A stretch of 6,807 nt of DNA, from contig CANKVQ010000028.1 in the NCBI GenBank assembly GCA_947486885.1, forward strand, positions 1-6,807, in the 5' to 3' direction. Position numbers and translations under genes: made by a program. The notes beneath the pieces were generated by a model. It saw only the letters and a list, made by a program, of their open reading frames with translations. It was not told where the DNA came from and made no database searches. Shown in pieces: positions 1 to 6,434 of this stretch; the stretch's first letter is position 1; each line of letters begins with the position of its first letter. This DNA comes from a bacterium. Its GTDB lineage: Bacteria > Babelota > Babeliae > Babelales > JABDEC01.

Positions 1-2
1 AA

Positions 3-908
3 ACTCAAATCATAGCTGGAAATCAAATTTCAGCACGATGTGCTTTATGGCGTAATCTAATTGAATACAGATATTATACCAAAAAACCTATTAATGAATT
101 TCTAACTAAAATATTAGATAGTAATATTTTAGCTGCTGTTGAATGGTATACCAAAAATACACTATTAACCCAAACAGGTTATCAATATATATTGGATATG
201 GCGCAAGAGCTGCACTGCACACCAAAAATAGTTCAATTCTTACAAAGCAAGATAATTACCATTGTACAAAGACAAAGCAATGCGGCAGCTAGCAAAAATC
301 TTCAAATCATAAAACGTGTAATGTGGGTTCTTGATGCTCAAAATCGCAAACACAGAAAAACTAATTCTGAAAATTTAAGTCCAGAGACATTGCTAAAATT
401 AGCCAACAGATATCTTTATGAAAAAGTTCTAGCAGAATATAATCACGACCCTGAACAAGCCAAAGCACATTATAGAAAGTATTCCAGTGAATTAAATGCG
501 GAATTGAAGGCTGAAATTGCCCGTGTTTATGGTACATTGCAGTCTAGAGCTAAGTCGCCAGATGCTGAGAGTATAGGCAGTCCTAGTGACAGATCACGCG
601 CAACATCAACAGATCGTATATCAGTTACTGCATCAGGTGTCACTGATGATACAGACAGAAGCGACGCCGACAGTGTGCCAGAGCTAGTTTCCGAAGCAGA
701 TTTTGGTCAAGACGATGCTAGTGTTACTTCTATTGCCGCTACAGTTACACCTTCGCCAACACCTGTGATAACTGATAGTCTGGGTTCCAAAAAATCACCA
801 ACAGAAAAAGTTGTTAATGGCCAACGGTGGATACTCAAGCCGGATATTTATATTATTGCCGGCAAAAAAATTACTGCTGGTGGAAAATGGGTCCGGGCCT
901 CGGAATAA
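3..908 (+). CDS. Unrecognised protein, C-terminal 301 residues (5' end outside the window)
   Basis: The frame is open from position 3 to a TAA at 906-908, so this is the end of a longer gene. The first in-window Met (192) is probably internal, because the codons before it read as normal protein. Visible residues 1 to about 180 are predicted helical, rich in Lys, Gln, Tyr and Leu, with no transmembrane segment and no motif I recognise. Residues about 181-268 are a low-complexity linker rich in Ser, Thr, Asp and Pro, with repeated SP and TD pairs, and its DNA is less AT-rich than the flanks. The last 33 residues (VVNGQRWILKPDIYII... to ...GGKWVRASE) look like a small beta-rich module, with Trp, Gly and aromatic residues regularly spaced. 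A folded body, a disordered linker and a small terminal module suggest a surface, secreted or binding protein, but this is inference. It converges on the lipoprotein gene, 6 bases away. Coding status is well supported; function is unknown. Confidence 0.8.
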   Translation, partial: TQIIAGNQISARCALWRNLIEYRYYTKKPINEFLTKILDSNILAAVEWYTKNTLLTQTGYQYILDMAQELHCTPKIVQFLQSKIITIVQRQSNAAASKNLQIIKRVMWVLDAQNRKHRKTNSENLSPETLLKLANRYLYEKVLAEYNHDPEQAKAHYRKYSSELNAELKAEIARVYGTLQSRAKSPDAESIGSPSDRSRATSTDRISVTASGVTDDTDRSDADSVPELVSEADFGQDDASVTSIAATVTPSPTPVITDSLGSKKSPTEKVVNGQRWILKPDIYIIAGKKITAGGKWVRASE

Positions 909-914
909 GATTAA

Positions 915-1418
915 CTAAATCTGTTGGGTAAATTTTAAATCAAAGCCATCAGAATTAAGCGCTTGTTTAATTTGCACATCAGATAACTGTGAATTTTCCC
1001 TGGGTTTGTAATATAATTTTACATATCCAGGGAAATTATTTACACCATATTTAATTTTATAATTACTTGCATGATTATGAGTATAGGCAACATCTAACAT
1101 GCTAGTAATTTCATCAGGTTTAAGCTGCTCAATATTTTTCAAATTTTCTTGATCAAATAAATCTGGACTACAGATATATTCTGCTAAAACAACCCCTGGT
1201 ATCTGTTCTAATAATTCTAGCGCCGCGCGCGCGCAAAATTTACATTCTACACCAAACAACTCTAATTTAAACTTTTGGATCGTACGATCTTGCTTTATTT
1301 TTAAGCGTAAGTTTGATGATGTTTGTAATGTCTGTCGACGCAGATTAGTGCGTCGTTTAGGCCCGCATCCGACTAAACAGATGAAATATAGTAAAATTAT
1401 CGCGACAAATCTTTTCAT
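915..1418 (-). CDS. Lipoprotein with an HMA-like CxxC domain
   Basis: This 167-residue protein starts at ATG with a signal peptide (MKRF, then a hydrophobic stretch, residues 4-17) ending in a lipobox L15-V16-G17-C18. It should therefore be lipidated on Cys18 and anchored to a membrane facing the periplasm. Residues 50-80 match the start of a heavy-metal-associated fold: a beta strand (KLELFGV), C59-K-F-C62, a helix, then IPGV. The second half of that fold appears at the end (VKLYYKP 133-139; helix and GF at 150-159). Between them lie about 48 extra residues with H114 and H116. HMA domains carry soft metals such as Cu(I) or Zn(II) through the CxxC pair. Metal binding here is inferred. A thioredoxin-like fold is the main alternative, given the KYGVNNFPG stretch, which resembles the cis-Pro region. 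No Shine-Dalgarno is visible before the ATG. It lies downstream of pilQ on the same strand, but a 158-base structured gap separates them, so it may be transcribed separately. Confidence 0.8.
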   Translation of the reverse strand: MKRFVAIILLYFICLVGCGPKRRTNLRRQTLQTSSNLRLKIKQDRTIQKFKLELFGVECKFCARAALELLEQIPGVVLAEYICSPDLFDQENLKNIEQLKPDEITSMLDVAYTHNHASNYKIKYGVNNFPGYVKLYYKPRENSQLSDVQIKQALNSDGFDLKFTQQI

Positions 1419-1425
1419 ATCAAGC

Positions 1426-1454
1426 TTGACAGGTAAAATTTCAGTTGTTAGGAT
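1426..1454 (+). promoter_or_regulatory. Sigma70-type promoter for a small RNA unit
   Basis: A perfect -35 hexamer TTGACA (1426-1431) is followed after 17 bases by TAGGAT (1449-1454), which matches TATAAT at 4 of 6 positions. Transcription would start near 1461 on the + strand. No plausible protein-coding gene follows on that strand; a terminator lies about 100 bases downstream. The site also lies just upstream of the divergent lipoprotein gene (ATG at 1416-1418), so factors bound here could affect both. The call rests on consensus match and spacing only. Confidence 0.55.
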
Positions 1455-1497
1455 TTGGCCCTGAAGTTGGTAAATATTATTTTAGAACGTCCCTAAA

Positions 1498-1521
1498 TGA
1501 ACGGTGCTTCGGCGCTGTTCA
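1498..1521 (+). other. UUCG-tetraloop hairpin
   Basis: Bases 1498-1507 pair with 1512-1521 over ten consecutive positions, two of them G-U wobbles, around the loop TTCG closed by C-G. The cUUCGg loop is known to be exceptionally stable in RNA. The wobbles pair only in RNA of the + strand; on the opposite strand they become A-C mismatches, which favours a functional + strand transcript. Confidence 0.75.
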
Positions 1522-1527
1522 CCCCCT

Positions 1528-1566
1528 ATCCCTTCAGCTTGTTCTAAGTTGGAGGGATTATTTTTT
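1528..1566 (+). terminator. Rho-independent terminator
   Basis: Bases 1528-1540 pair with 1546-1558 in an uninterrupted 13-bp stem (two wobbles) around the 5-base loop GTTCT. It is followed by TA and six Ts (1561-1566). On the - strand the stem is followed by a G-run rather than Ts, so it points to + strand transcription. It therefore does not explain termination of the pilOPQ operon, although its position just after the pilQ stop could still slow that transcript. Confidence 0.75.
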
Positions 1567-1576
1567 AATTATACAA

Positions 1577-3283
1577 TCAACTATTAATAATTGTTGGCGT
1601 AATAAAGATAAATTGTTCCAATTCTGTAGTCTGTTCTTGCATAGCAGTAAACAATTTCCCAACGATTGGTATTTTATACAATATTGGTATGCGAGTATTA
1701 GTTTTATTATCAGTATTCTTAGTTAAACCGCCAATTACAGTTGTCTGACCATTTTTAAGACTAACGTTATTTTTTACACTAATAATACTAATCACAGGCG
1801 GATTTTGCATAATTCCCTGAGCATTTGCTTCTGTAGTACCACTAGTTGCATCAGTCTGCTCTAACTCAATACTTAATGTAATATTTTTACGATCATTAGA
1901 AACTATTGGTGTTACCTTTAAAGTAATTCCAACTGGCTGATATTTAATTACTGTCGATCTTGTTGGGGTGTCACCAGAGTTATCAACTGTAGTAGTTTGC
2001 ATTGGCAACTGTTGACCAATATAAATCACTGCTTGTTGATTGTTATTAGTTAAAATTGAAGGTCGCGAAACAATTTTAAGTTTATTTTGATTTTCTGCTG
2101 CATTAATCTCTAAATTTAAACGTCTCTGGTTAATATTTGGCCCACCAAAAACAACCGGTAATTTAAAATAACTCTCACCAGATTGACCTTGAGATTGCTG
2201 TAGAAATACAGAGTTAAATAAATTAATTGCAAAATTATTGGGATTAACCAGCAAGGCTGTATTATTTACATCGTTTCCTTGTTGCGGAGTAGGGGTCTCG
2301 GCCAATGAAGCGCCTAATCCATAAAAACCAAATGGTTTATTGTTAGCAACTATACTATTTTGACGATTATATACACCAGACCAGTTAATACCCCACTGAA
2401 AATTATAGTTTTTGGTAGCAAAAACCAAAATAGCATCAATTCTGATTTGTTGAATTGGTTTATCAAGGCCACCCAAAAATTGCTTAAACTCCAAAACTTC
2501 ACGCAAGCTGCCGCGAACCATGATTTTACGCCGATCTGCATCGAAATAAATATGTCCCTTGGTGTGCGATTTTTCATTTGCAATTCTACCCCAAGCTTCT
2601 TCACAATTTTTCATAAACGTTTGACTAAAATCAGCAAAAGTTACCTTAATTGGTTCAAATGCTATTTTATCTAAACCAGCCATAGTCTCGAGATATTTTT
2701 CAGCTTCTGCACGAGGCATGACCCTAAAGCTGCCATCATCACCTTTAATAATTGCCAATTTAGGATTACTTTGGGCACACACGAATTCTAAAGCATTGCC
2801 AGGCGTACAATTATTTAAAGTTATGCGACCAGTTTGACCTTTAACGCCATCTATAATAAAATCAATCCCAGCGCTTTTTCCAATTGAATCTAAAATCGTT
2901 TGTATATCAGTTGGACTAGAGTTAAGCGATACTTTTCCTCGTTGTAATACCGGATCTTTATATACGTCACGCAATTTTCGATCTGCCTGTTGTAATATGT
3001 CGACATCTAAATTATCAGAATCATCAGAATAGGTTTTATTTTGAGAATTAGGGCTTTTATTTTCATCGTCACTAACTAATCGATTGACGCGATCAGTGTT
3101 ATATTTTTGTAACTGATCCCGCTGTGCTTGATCCGATTGAATCTGCGCAATCAAAGCTTTGGTATCTGAGCTAGCATCTACTGATAATAATTCACTAGGT
3201 TGCGTTGCTGCAACCAACAATACTTGGGACTGATTTATAGCCAGTAAGGCCACCAACCACAAAAAGTTTCGTCTAAGCAACAC
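1577..3283 (-). CDS. pilQ: Type IV pilus secretin PilQ-like
   Basis: This 568-residue outer-membrane channel protein begins with a signal peptide (MLLRRNF, hydrophobic 7-26, likely cut after AA near 26). A polar, poorly ordered stretch (35-110) is followed by an STN-type secretin N-terminal domain (about 117-190, containing C159 and C169) and an N1-like ring domain (about 208-285). The C-terminal secretin beta domain (about 375-568) shows the family signature V-x-GGL (516-520), then RIPILYKIPIVGKLF (531-545) and a closing FIFITPTI strand. Secretins form a multimeric gated ring through which the pilus or DNA passes. It is shorter than classic PilQ proteins of about 700 residues, and I see no AMIN peptidoglycan-binding domain. 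pilO and pilP upstream favour PilQ over the type II secretin GspD. The GTG start is chosen because AAAGGGAG lies five bases before it. Confidence 0.9.
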   Translation of the reverse strand: MLLRRNFLWLVALLAINQSQVLLVAATQPSELLSVDASSDTKALIAQIQSDQAQRDQLQKYNTDRVNRLVSDDENKSPNSQNKTYSDDSDNLDVDILQQADRKLRDVYKDPVLQRGKVSLNSSPTDIQTILDSIGKSAGIDFIIDGVKGQTGRITLNNCTPGNALEFVCAQSNPKLAIIKGDDGSFRVMPRAEAEKYLETMAGLDKIAFEPIKVTFADFSQTFMKNCEEAWGRIANEKSHTKGHIYFDADRRKIMVRGSLREVLEFKQFLGGLDKPIQQIRIDAILVFATKNYNFQWGINWSGVYNRQNSIVANNKPFGFYGLGASLAETPTPQQGNDVNNTALLVNPNNFAINLFNSVFLQQSQGQSGESYFKLPVVFGGPNINQRRLNLEINAAENQNKLKIVSRPSILTNNNQQAVIYIGQQLPMQTTTVDNSGDTPTRSTVIKYQPVGITLKVTPIVSNDRKNITLSIELEQTDATSGTTEANAQGIMQNPPVISIISVKNNVSLKNGQTTVIGGLTKNTDNKTNTRIPILYKIPIVGKLFTAMQEQTTELEQFIFITPTIINS

Positions 3284-3288
3284 CGCTT

Positions 3289-3296
3289 CTCCCTTT
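3289..3296 (-). promoter_or_regulatory. Ribosome binding site of pilQ
   Basis: Read on the - strand this is AAAGGGAG, ending five bases before the GTG at 3281-3283. It is one of the clearest Shine-Dalgarno sequences in the window and fixes a non-ATG start for the secretin. It lies in the 21-base gap after the pilP stop. Confidence 0.75.
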
Positions 3297-3304
3297 ATAC
3301 AATT

Positions 3305-3628
3305 TTATACCAATAGGTCTGCTACTAACAGCTCCTTGAATACCGATGAATTATTTAAATTTGTTAACACAACTTTATCAGTAGTAATCTGCGACACACG
3401 CCAATTTAAAACCAAATCTCCAACTTGTGTTACCAGTTTTTGATCAGCAACTCGTAATACTGCTACATTACAACAATTTTCAGTTTGCGATAACACTACA
3501 CCTATCAATTTAATTTTTGCCTTTGGCGCTGCCCGTTTATTCATATTCATAGCGAACGGATCGCGCGAAGCTAAACAATTGCTATTATAAAAATAAATTA
3601 GGCAACTGATAGTCATAAGTCTTATCAT
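3305..3628 (-). CDS. pilP: PilP-like pilus assembly protein
   Basis: A short protein of 107 residues. It has a hydrophobic start (MIRLMTISCLIYFY) with likely signal cleavage after CLA near residue 20. Next comes SRDPF, the short RDPF-type motif typical of the PilP N terminus, then a small beta domain (about 38-100; IKLIGVVLS, then VADQKLVTQVGDLV and KVVL), as in the PilP/GspC homology region. PilP links the inner-membrane PilN/PilO pair to the periplasmic domains of the PilQ ring. No proper lipobox surrounds C18, so it may be a soluble or signal-anchored form rather than the usual lipoprotein. The ATG overlaps the pilO stop as ATGA (3625-3628), and AGGG (3634-3637) lies five bases upstream inside pilO, which indicates translational coupling. 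It is smaller than typical PilP (about 170 residues) because the linker is short. Confidence 0.8.
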   Translation of the reverse strand: MIRLMTISCLIYFYNSNCLASRDPFAMNMNKRAAPKAKIKLIGVVLSQTENCCNVAVLRVADQKLVTQVGDLVLNWRVSQITTDKVVLTNLNNSSVFKELLVADLLV

Positions 3629-4149
3629 ACTGACCCTGCTAGAGTATGCATATCATACATATAATCTATATGCAACGACCTTGGCATTTTATTAATTAGT
3701 AATTGCTTACAAAAATACTTTGATTCCAGTATTTGCAATTCTTCTAACCAATCAATTATTTGTTGAAAATCACCCGTCATATTTAAAAGTTTGGCCGCAG
3801 GATCGCAATTAATAATTGCCAATCCAACCTGTTGCGCCAACTCAACTATTTGCGATAAATACAGAACTTCGGTGAGTTTTTTGTCAACTTGACTATTAGT
3901 TGTTTGTTGTGCAGAAAATTGTTGCAAATCCTGCTGCATACCGCCAATTATTAACTCTAAATTTATTTTATCTTGCTGCAATTTATTATATATATTCGAC
4001 TGTGTGATCAACTCAGTGTGTCGTAATTTCACACTTGTTAGAGCCAGGTTTAAATTTAGATAAACATAAACAATAATTACCAATAATATCAGTGCCGTTA
4101 AAAACGTTATCACATGTAAGCAGCCAAACAACTTAATTTCATGCTTCAC
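3625..4149 (-). CDS. pilO: PilO-like inner-membrane pilus alignment protein
   Basis: A protein of 174 residues with a short cytoplasmic start, one transmembrane helix (about 11-33), a coiled-coil-like stretch rich in Gln and Leu (about 38-90) and a periplasmic alpha/beta domain (about 95-174). The segment MTGDFQQIIDWLEEL (124-138) is the PilO-type strand-helix element. This architecture matches PilO, which pairs with PilN and binds PilP in the pilus alignment complex. The start is GTG at 4147-4149: an in-frame TAA sits directly before it, and the next in-frame Met would remove the membrane helix. No Shine-Dalgarno is visible; a perfect inverted repeat abuts the start codon instead. It is the first gene of the operon. 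The usual upstream partners pilM and pilN are absent, because the next gene (clpB) is divergent. GspM-like proteins share the layout, but PilP next door favours PilO. Confidence 0.8.
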   Translation of the reverse strand: MKHEIKLFGCLHVITFLTALILLVIIVYVYLNLNLALTSVKLRHTELITQSNIYNKLQQDKINLELIIGGMQQDLQQFSAQQTTNSQVDKKLTEVLYLSQIVELAQQVGLAIINCDPAAKLLNMTGDFQQIIDWLEELQILESKYFCKQLLINKMPRSLHIDYMYDMHTLAGSV

Positions 4150-4167
4150 TTAATGACCAATCATTAA
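4150..4167. promoter_or_regulatory. Perfect dyad at the pilO start (possible operator or RNA hairpin)
   Basis: TTAATGA (4150-4156) and TCATTAA (4161-4167) are perfect inverted copies separated by four bases. The element touches the pilO GTG and lies about 30 bases upstream of the clpB -10 box. It could be a binding site for a dimeric regulator, or in pilO mRNA a weak AT-rich hairpin covering the ribosome site. The symmetry is seen; the function is inferred. Confidence 0.4.
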
Positions 4168-4172
4168 AACTA

Positions 4173-4202
4173 TTCTCACTCACCCAAAAAAATGTCTATA
4201 AT
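4173..4202 (+). promoter_or_regulatory. Promoter for clpB
   Basis: A perfect -10 box TATAAT (4197-4202) has a weak -35 candidate TTCTCA (4173-4178; 4 of 6 match) 18 bases upstream. The start would be near 4209, giving a leader of about 45 bases before clpB. I see no CIRCE inverted repeat and no clear heat-shock sigma32 pattern, so housekeeping transcription is the simplest reading. Confidence 0.5.
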
Positions 4203-4252
4203 TAAACATATATAAAATTTTTCCGGCGATCAGTAAACCTTAAAAAGAAAGA

Positions 4253-6385
4253 TTGAGCAAAACCGTGAATACTAATAATCCAGACAGCCAACCTAAATTA
4301 CTCGAAAAATATACCCAAAATCTCACTAAATTAGCACTTGATGGCAAATTAGACCCCGTAATTGGTCGTGATGAAGAAATCAGACGCGTGATTCAAATTT
4401 TGTCCAGACGGTCTAAAAATAACCCAGTATTAATTGGTGAACCTGGAGTTGGCAAAACCGCCATTGTAGAGGGTATTGCGCAACGAATTATTAATAATGA
4501 TATTCCAGAGACCTTACAAAACAGCCAAATTTTAAGTTTAGATTTAGGCCAATTAATTGCTGGCACCAAATATCAAGGCGAATTTGAAGAACGATTAAAA
4601 GAGATTTTAAAAGAAATCGAAACTTCACAGGTGCCAATTATTTTATTTATCGATGAGCTACACATGCTAGTCGGTACTGGCGCCAGTGGTGGTGGCATGG
4701 ATGCCTCTAATTTATTAAAGCCCGCTCTAGCACGCGGTGTCTTACATTGTATAGGTGCTACAACTATTAAAGAATACAAAAAATATATTGAAAAAGATGC
4801 CGCTTTAGAACGTAGATTTCAAAAAGTACTGGTCGAAGAACCGACTATAGAAGATGCAATTTCAATTATGCGCGGCCTAAAAGAACGTTATGAGTTACAC
4901 CATGGTATTAGAATCAAAGATGAGGCGCTGGTCAAAGCTGTCAATTTATCAGCTAAACATATTTCAGATAGATTCTTACCTGATAAAGCGATTGATTTGG
5001 TAGATGAAGCCGCCGCTATGGTTAAGATGGCCATCGATTCTAAACCAGAAGAGATTGATCGCTTAGAGCGAAGAATCAAGCAATTAGAAATCGAAAAAGT
5101 AGCACTATCTAAAGAGAAAGATGACCCCCAGGCGCGTACTCGCTTAGATATTTTAGAACAAGAGTTAACAGATTTAAAAAAACAACATCAAAGCTTATAT
5201 AGCAAATGGCAAGCTGAACGCGCGCCAGTAGAAAAAATGCGCCAAATTAAAGCCCAAATTGATCAAGCTAACTATACTTACCAATTAGCTGAACGAGATG
5301 GAAATTTCGCGAAAGCTTCTGAAATCAAGTATGGCAAATTGGTAAAATTAGAACAGGAATTTCAGGCTGAGCAAGATAAATTAAAAGCACTTGATAGCAA
5401 AATGGTTAAGCAAATTGTTGATGAAAATGATGTTGCCCAAGTGTTAGCACGCTGGACCCATATCCCAGTTGATAAATTACAACAAAGTGAAACTGAAAAA
5501 TTGCTAAATATGGCCAAACTCATGAAACAACATGTAATTGGTCAAGATGAAGCCATAGATAAAATTTCTCAAGCGATCCAGACTCATCGTGCTGGTTTAA
5601 CCGACCCTAATCGACCAATTGGATCTTTTTTGTTCTTGGGACCTACTGGGGTTGGAAAAACCGAAGTGGTTAAAACTTTAGCAGATTTTTTGTTTAACGA
5701 CCCACATAGATTAATTAGAATCGATATGTCTGAATATCTAGAAAAACATGCTGTTGCACGCTTAATTGGTGCACCACCAGGTTATGTTGGTTACGAAGAG
5801 GGTGGACAACTAACTGAGCAAGTTCGTAAACATCCATATAGTGTAATTTTATTCGATGAGATAGAAAAAGCGCATCCCGATGTCTTTAATATTTTCTTGC
5901 AGATTCTAGATGAAGGGCACTTAACTGATGGTCAAGGTCGTCAAGTATCTTTTAAAAACTGTATTATTATTATGACCTCTAATATTGGCGCACAACTGAT
6001 TTTAGAAGCTAAAAATTTAGACTCCCAAATCGAGTCGCAAATTAATAATTTGCTATATAAAACTTTTAAACCTGAGTTTTTAAATCGCATTGATGCGATT
6101 GTATATTTTAAACAATTGTCAGAATCTGATGTCCAAAAGATCGCCAAGCTACAACTAATCGAACTTAAAGCCCGTTTATTAGCCCAGGGCATCGAGCTCG
6201 ATATTAACCCAGCAGTAATTACTAAGATTGCAGAACTAGGTTTTTCGCAAGAATTTGGCGCTAGACCTTTAAAACGGGCCATTCAGCAATATATTATTGT
6301 GCCATTATCGCAAGCAATTTTGAAAAATCCAGAACACCAAAAATTGGCTGTGCAAGTTATCGACGACAAAATAACTATAAATTGA
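4253..6385 (+). CDS. clpB: Protein disaggregase ClpB lacking the N-terminal domain
   Basis: This AAA+ hexameric chaperone pulls polypeptides from aggregates in the cytoplasm, working with DnaK/DnaJ. First ATPase domain: Walker A GEPGVGKT (62-69), pore loop KYQG (106-109), Walker B LFIDE (131-135), arginine finger region ALERRF (184-189). The long coiled-coil middle domain (about 265-385) separates ClpB from ClpA and ClpC. Second ATPase domain: Walker A GPTGVGKT (463-470), pore loop around GYVGYEEGG (510-518), Walker B ILFDE (532-536), sensor 1 TSN (575-577), sensor 2 GARPLKR (669-675). All key residues look intact. At 710 residues it is about 145 shorter than typical ClpB, and the whole N-terminal domain is absent. 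Only 103 bases separate it from pilO, so the domain is not encoded out of frame. The start is TTG 4253 or GTG 4265: an in-frame stop at 4241 excludes anything earlier, and the first in-frame ATG lies inside the ATPase domain. Shine-Dalgarno is weak for both. Confidence 0.97.
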   Translation: MSKTVNTNNPDSQPKLLEKYTQNLTKLALDGKLDPVIGRDEEIRRVIQILSRRSKNNPVLIGEPGVGKTAIVEGIAQRIINNDIPETLQNSQILSLDLGQLIAGTKYQGEFEERLKEILKEIETSQVPIILFIDELHMLVGTGASGGGMDASNLLKPALARGVLHCIGATTIKEYKKYIEKDAALERRFQKVLVEEPTIEDAISIMRGLKERYELHHGIRIKDEALVKAVNLSAKHISDRFLPDKAIDLVDEAAAMVKMAIDSKPEEIDRLERRIKQLEIEKVALSKEKDDPQARTRLDILEQELTDLKKQHQSLYSKWQAERAPVEKMRQIKAQIDQANYTYQLAERDGNFAKASEIKYGKLVKLEQEFQAEQDKLKALDSKMVKQIVDENDVAQVLARWTHIPVDKLQQSETEKLLNMAKLMKQHVIGQDEAIDKISQAIQTHRAGLTDPNRPIGSFLFLGPTGVGKTEVVKTLADFLFNDPHRLIRIDMSEYLEKHAVARLIGAPPGYVGYEEGGQLTEQVRKHPYSVILFDEIEKAHPDVFNIFLQILDEGHLTDGQGRQVSFKNCIIIMTSNIGAQLILEAKNLDSQIESQINNLLYKTFKPEFLNRIDAIVYFKQLSESDVQKIAKLQLIELKARLLAQGIELDINPAVITKIAELGFSQEFGARPLKRAIQQYIIVPLSQAILKNPEHQKLAVQVIDDKITIN

Positions 6386-6398
6386 TAAACATCACCCA

Positions 6399-6430
6399 TA
6401 AACCCCTGAGATTTTTATTTCAGGGGTTTA
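6399..6430. terminator. Terminator hairpin between convergent clpB and the M16 gene
   Basis: TAAACCCCTGA (6399-6409) and TCAGGGGTTTA (6420-6430) form a perfect 11-bp stem with a 10-base AT-rich loop. The stem ends in Ts on either strand, and little extra T-run follows. It lies 14 bases after the clpB stop and 4 bases before the stop of the opposing gene, a typical place for a two-way terminator. Confidence 0.8.
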
Positions 6431-6434
6431 ATAA

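Larger units (their letters stand above)
1461..1566 (+). ncRNA. Candidate small non-coding RNA, about 105 nt
   Basis: The unit runs from the predicted start after the 1426-1454 promoter to the T-run of the 1528-1566 terminator. It sits between lipoprotein and secretin genes that both run the other way, so it is antisense to neither coding body and ends 10 bases short of the pilQ stop codon. It contains a 10-bp hairpin with a UUCG loop (1498-1521) and the terminator hairpin. The core, about 1484-1558, is clearly less AT-rich than the surrounding gaps, as structured RNAs in AT-rich genomes often are. It does not match the conserved cores I know for tmRNA, SRP RNA, RNase P RNA or common riboswitches. 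The alternative is a dispersed palindromic repeat (REP-like) that happens to have promoter-like sequence nearby. The structure is seen directly; transcription is inferred. Confidence 0.5.

Noticed and set aside
908..922. Small inverted repeat AGATT/AATCT between the convergent first two genes
   Set aside because: Only five AT-rich base pairs without a following T-run, too weak to call a terminator.
1484..1558. Resemblance of the - strand (GCTGAAGGG ... GCGCCGAAG) to a lysine riboswitch core
   Set aside because: The block is about 80 bases, too short, and the other conserved parts and the multi-helix junction are absent. The T-run also shows the structure points to the + strand.
1445..1726. 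Open + strand frame of 93 codons
   Set aside because: It runs through the promoter and hairpin region and into the antisense of pilQ. It has a skewed composition and no ribosome site, and the terminator lies inside it.
2350..2674. Open frames on both strands inside pilQ
   Set aside because: They lie wholly within the well-supported secretin gene in other frames and show no family features.
4168..4252. Possible CIRCE or sigma32 heat-shock control of clpB
   Set aside because: No TTAGCACTC/GAGTGCTAA repeat is present, and the best promoter has an ordinary TATAAT box.
4573..5079. Two - strand open frames within clpB (4573-4779 and 4888-5079)
   Set aside because: They are antisense to conserved ATPase-domain sequence, with Ser-rich composition typical of shadow frames.
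5941..6282. A - strand open frame of 113 codons near the end of clpB
   Set aside because: It is antisense to the conserved sensor and C-terminal region of ClpB and has no independent signal.
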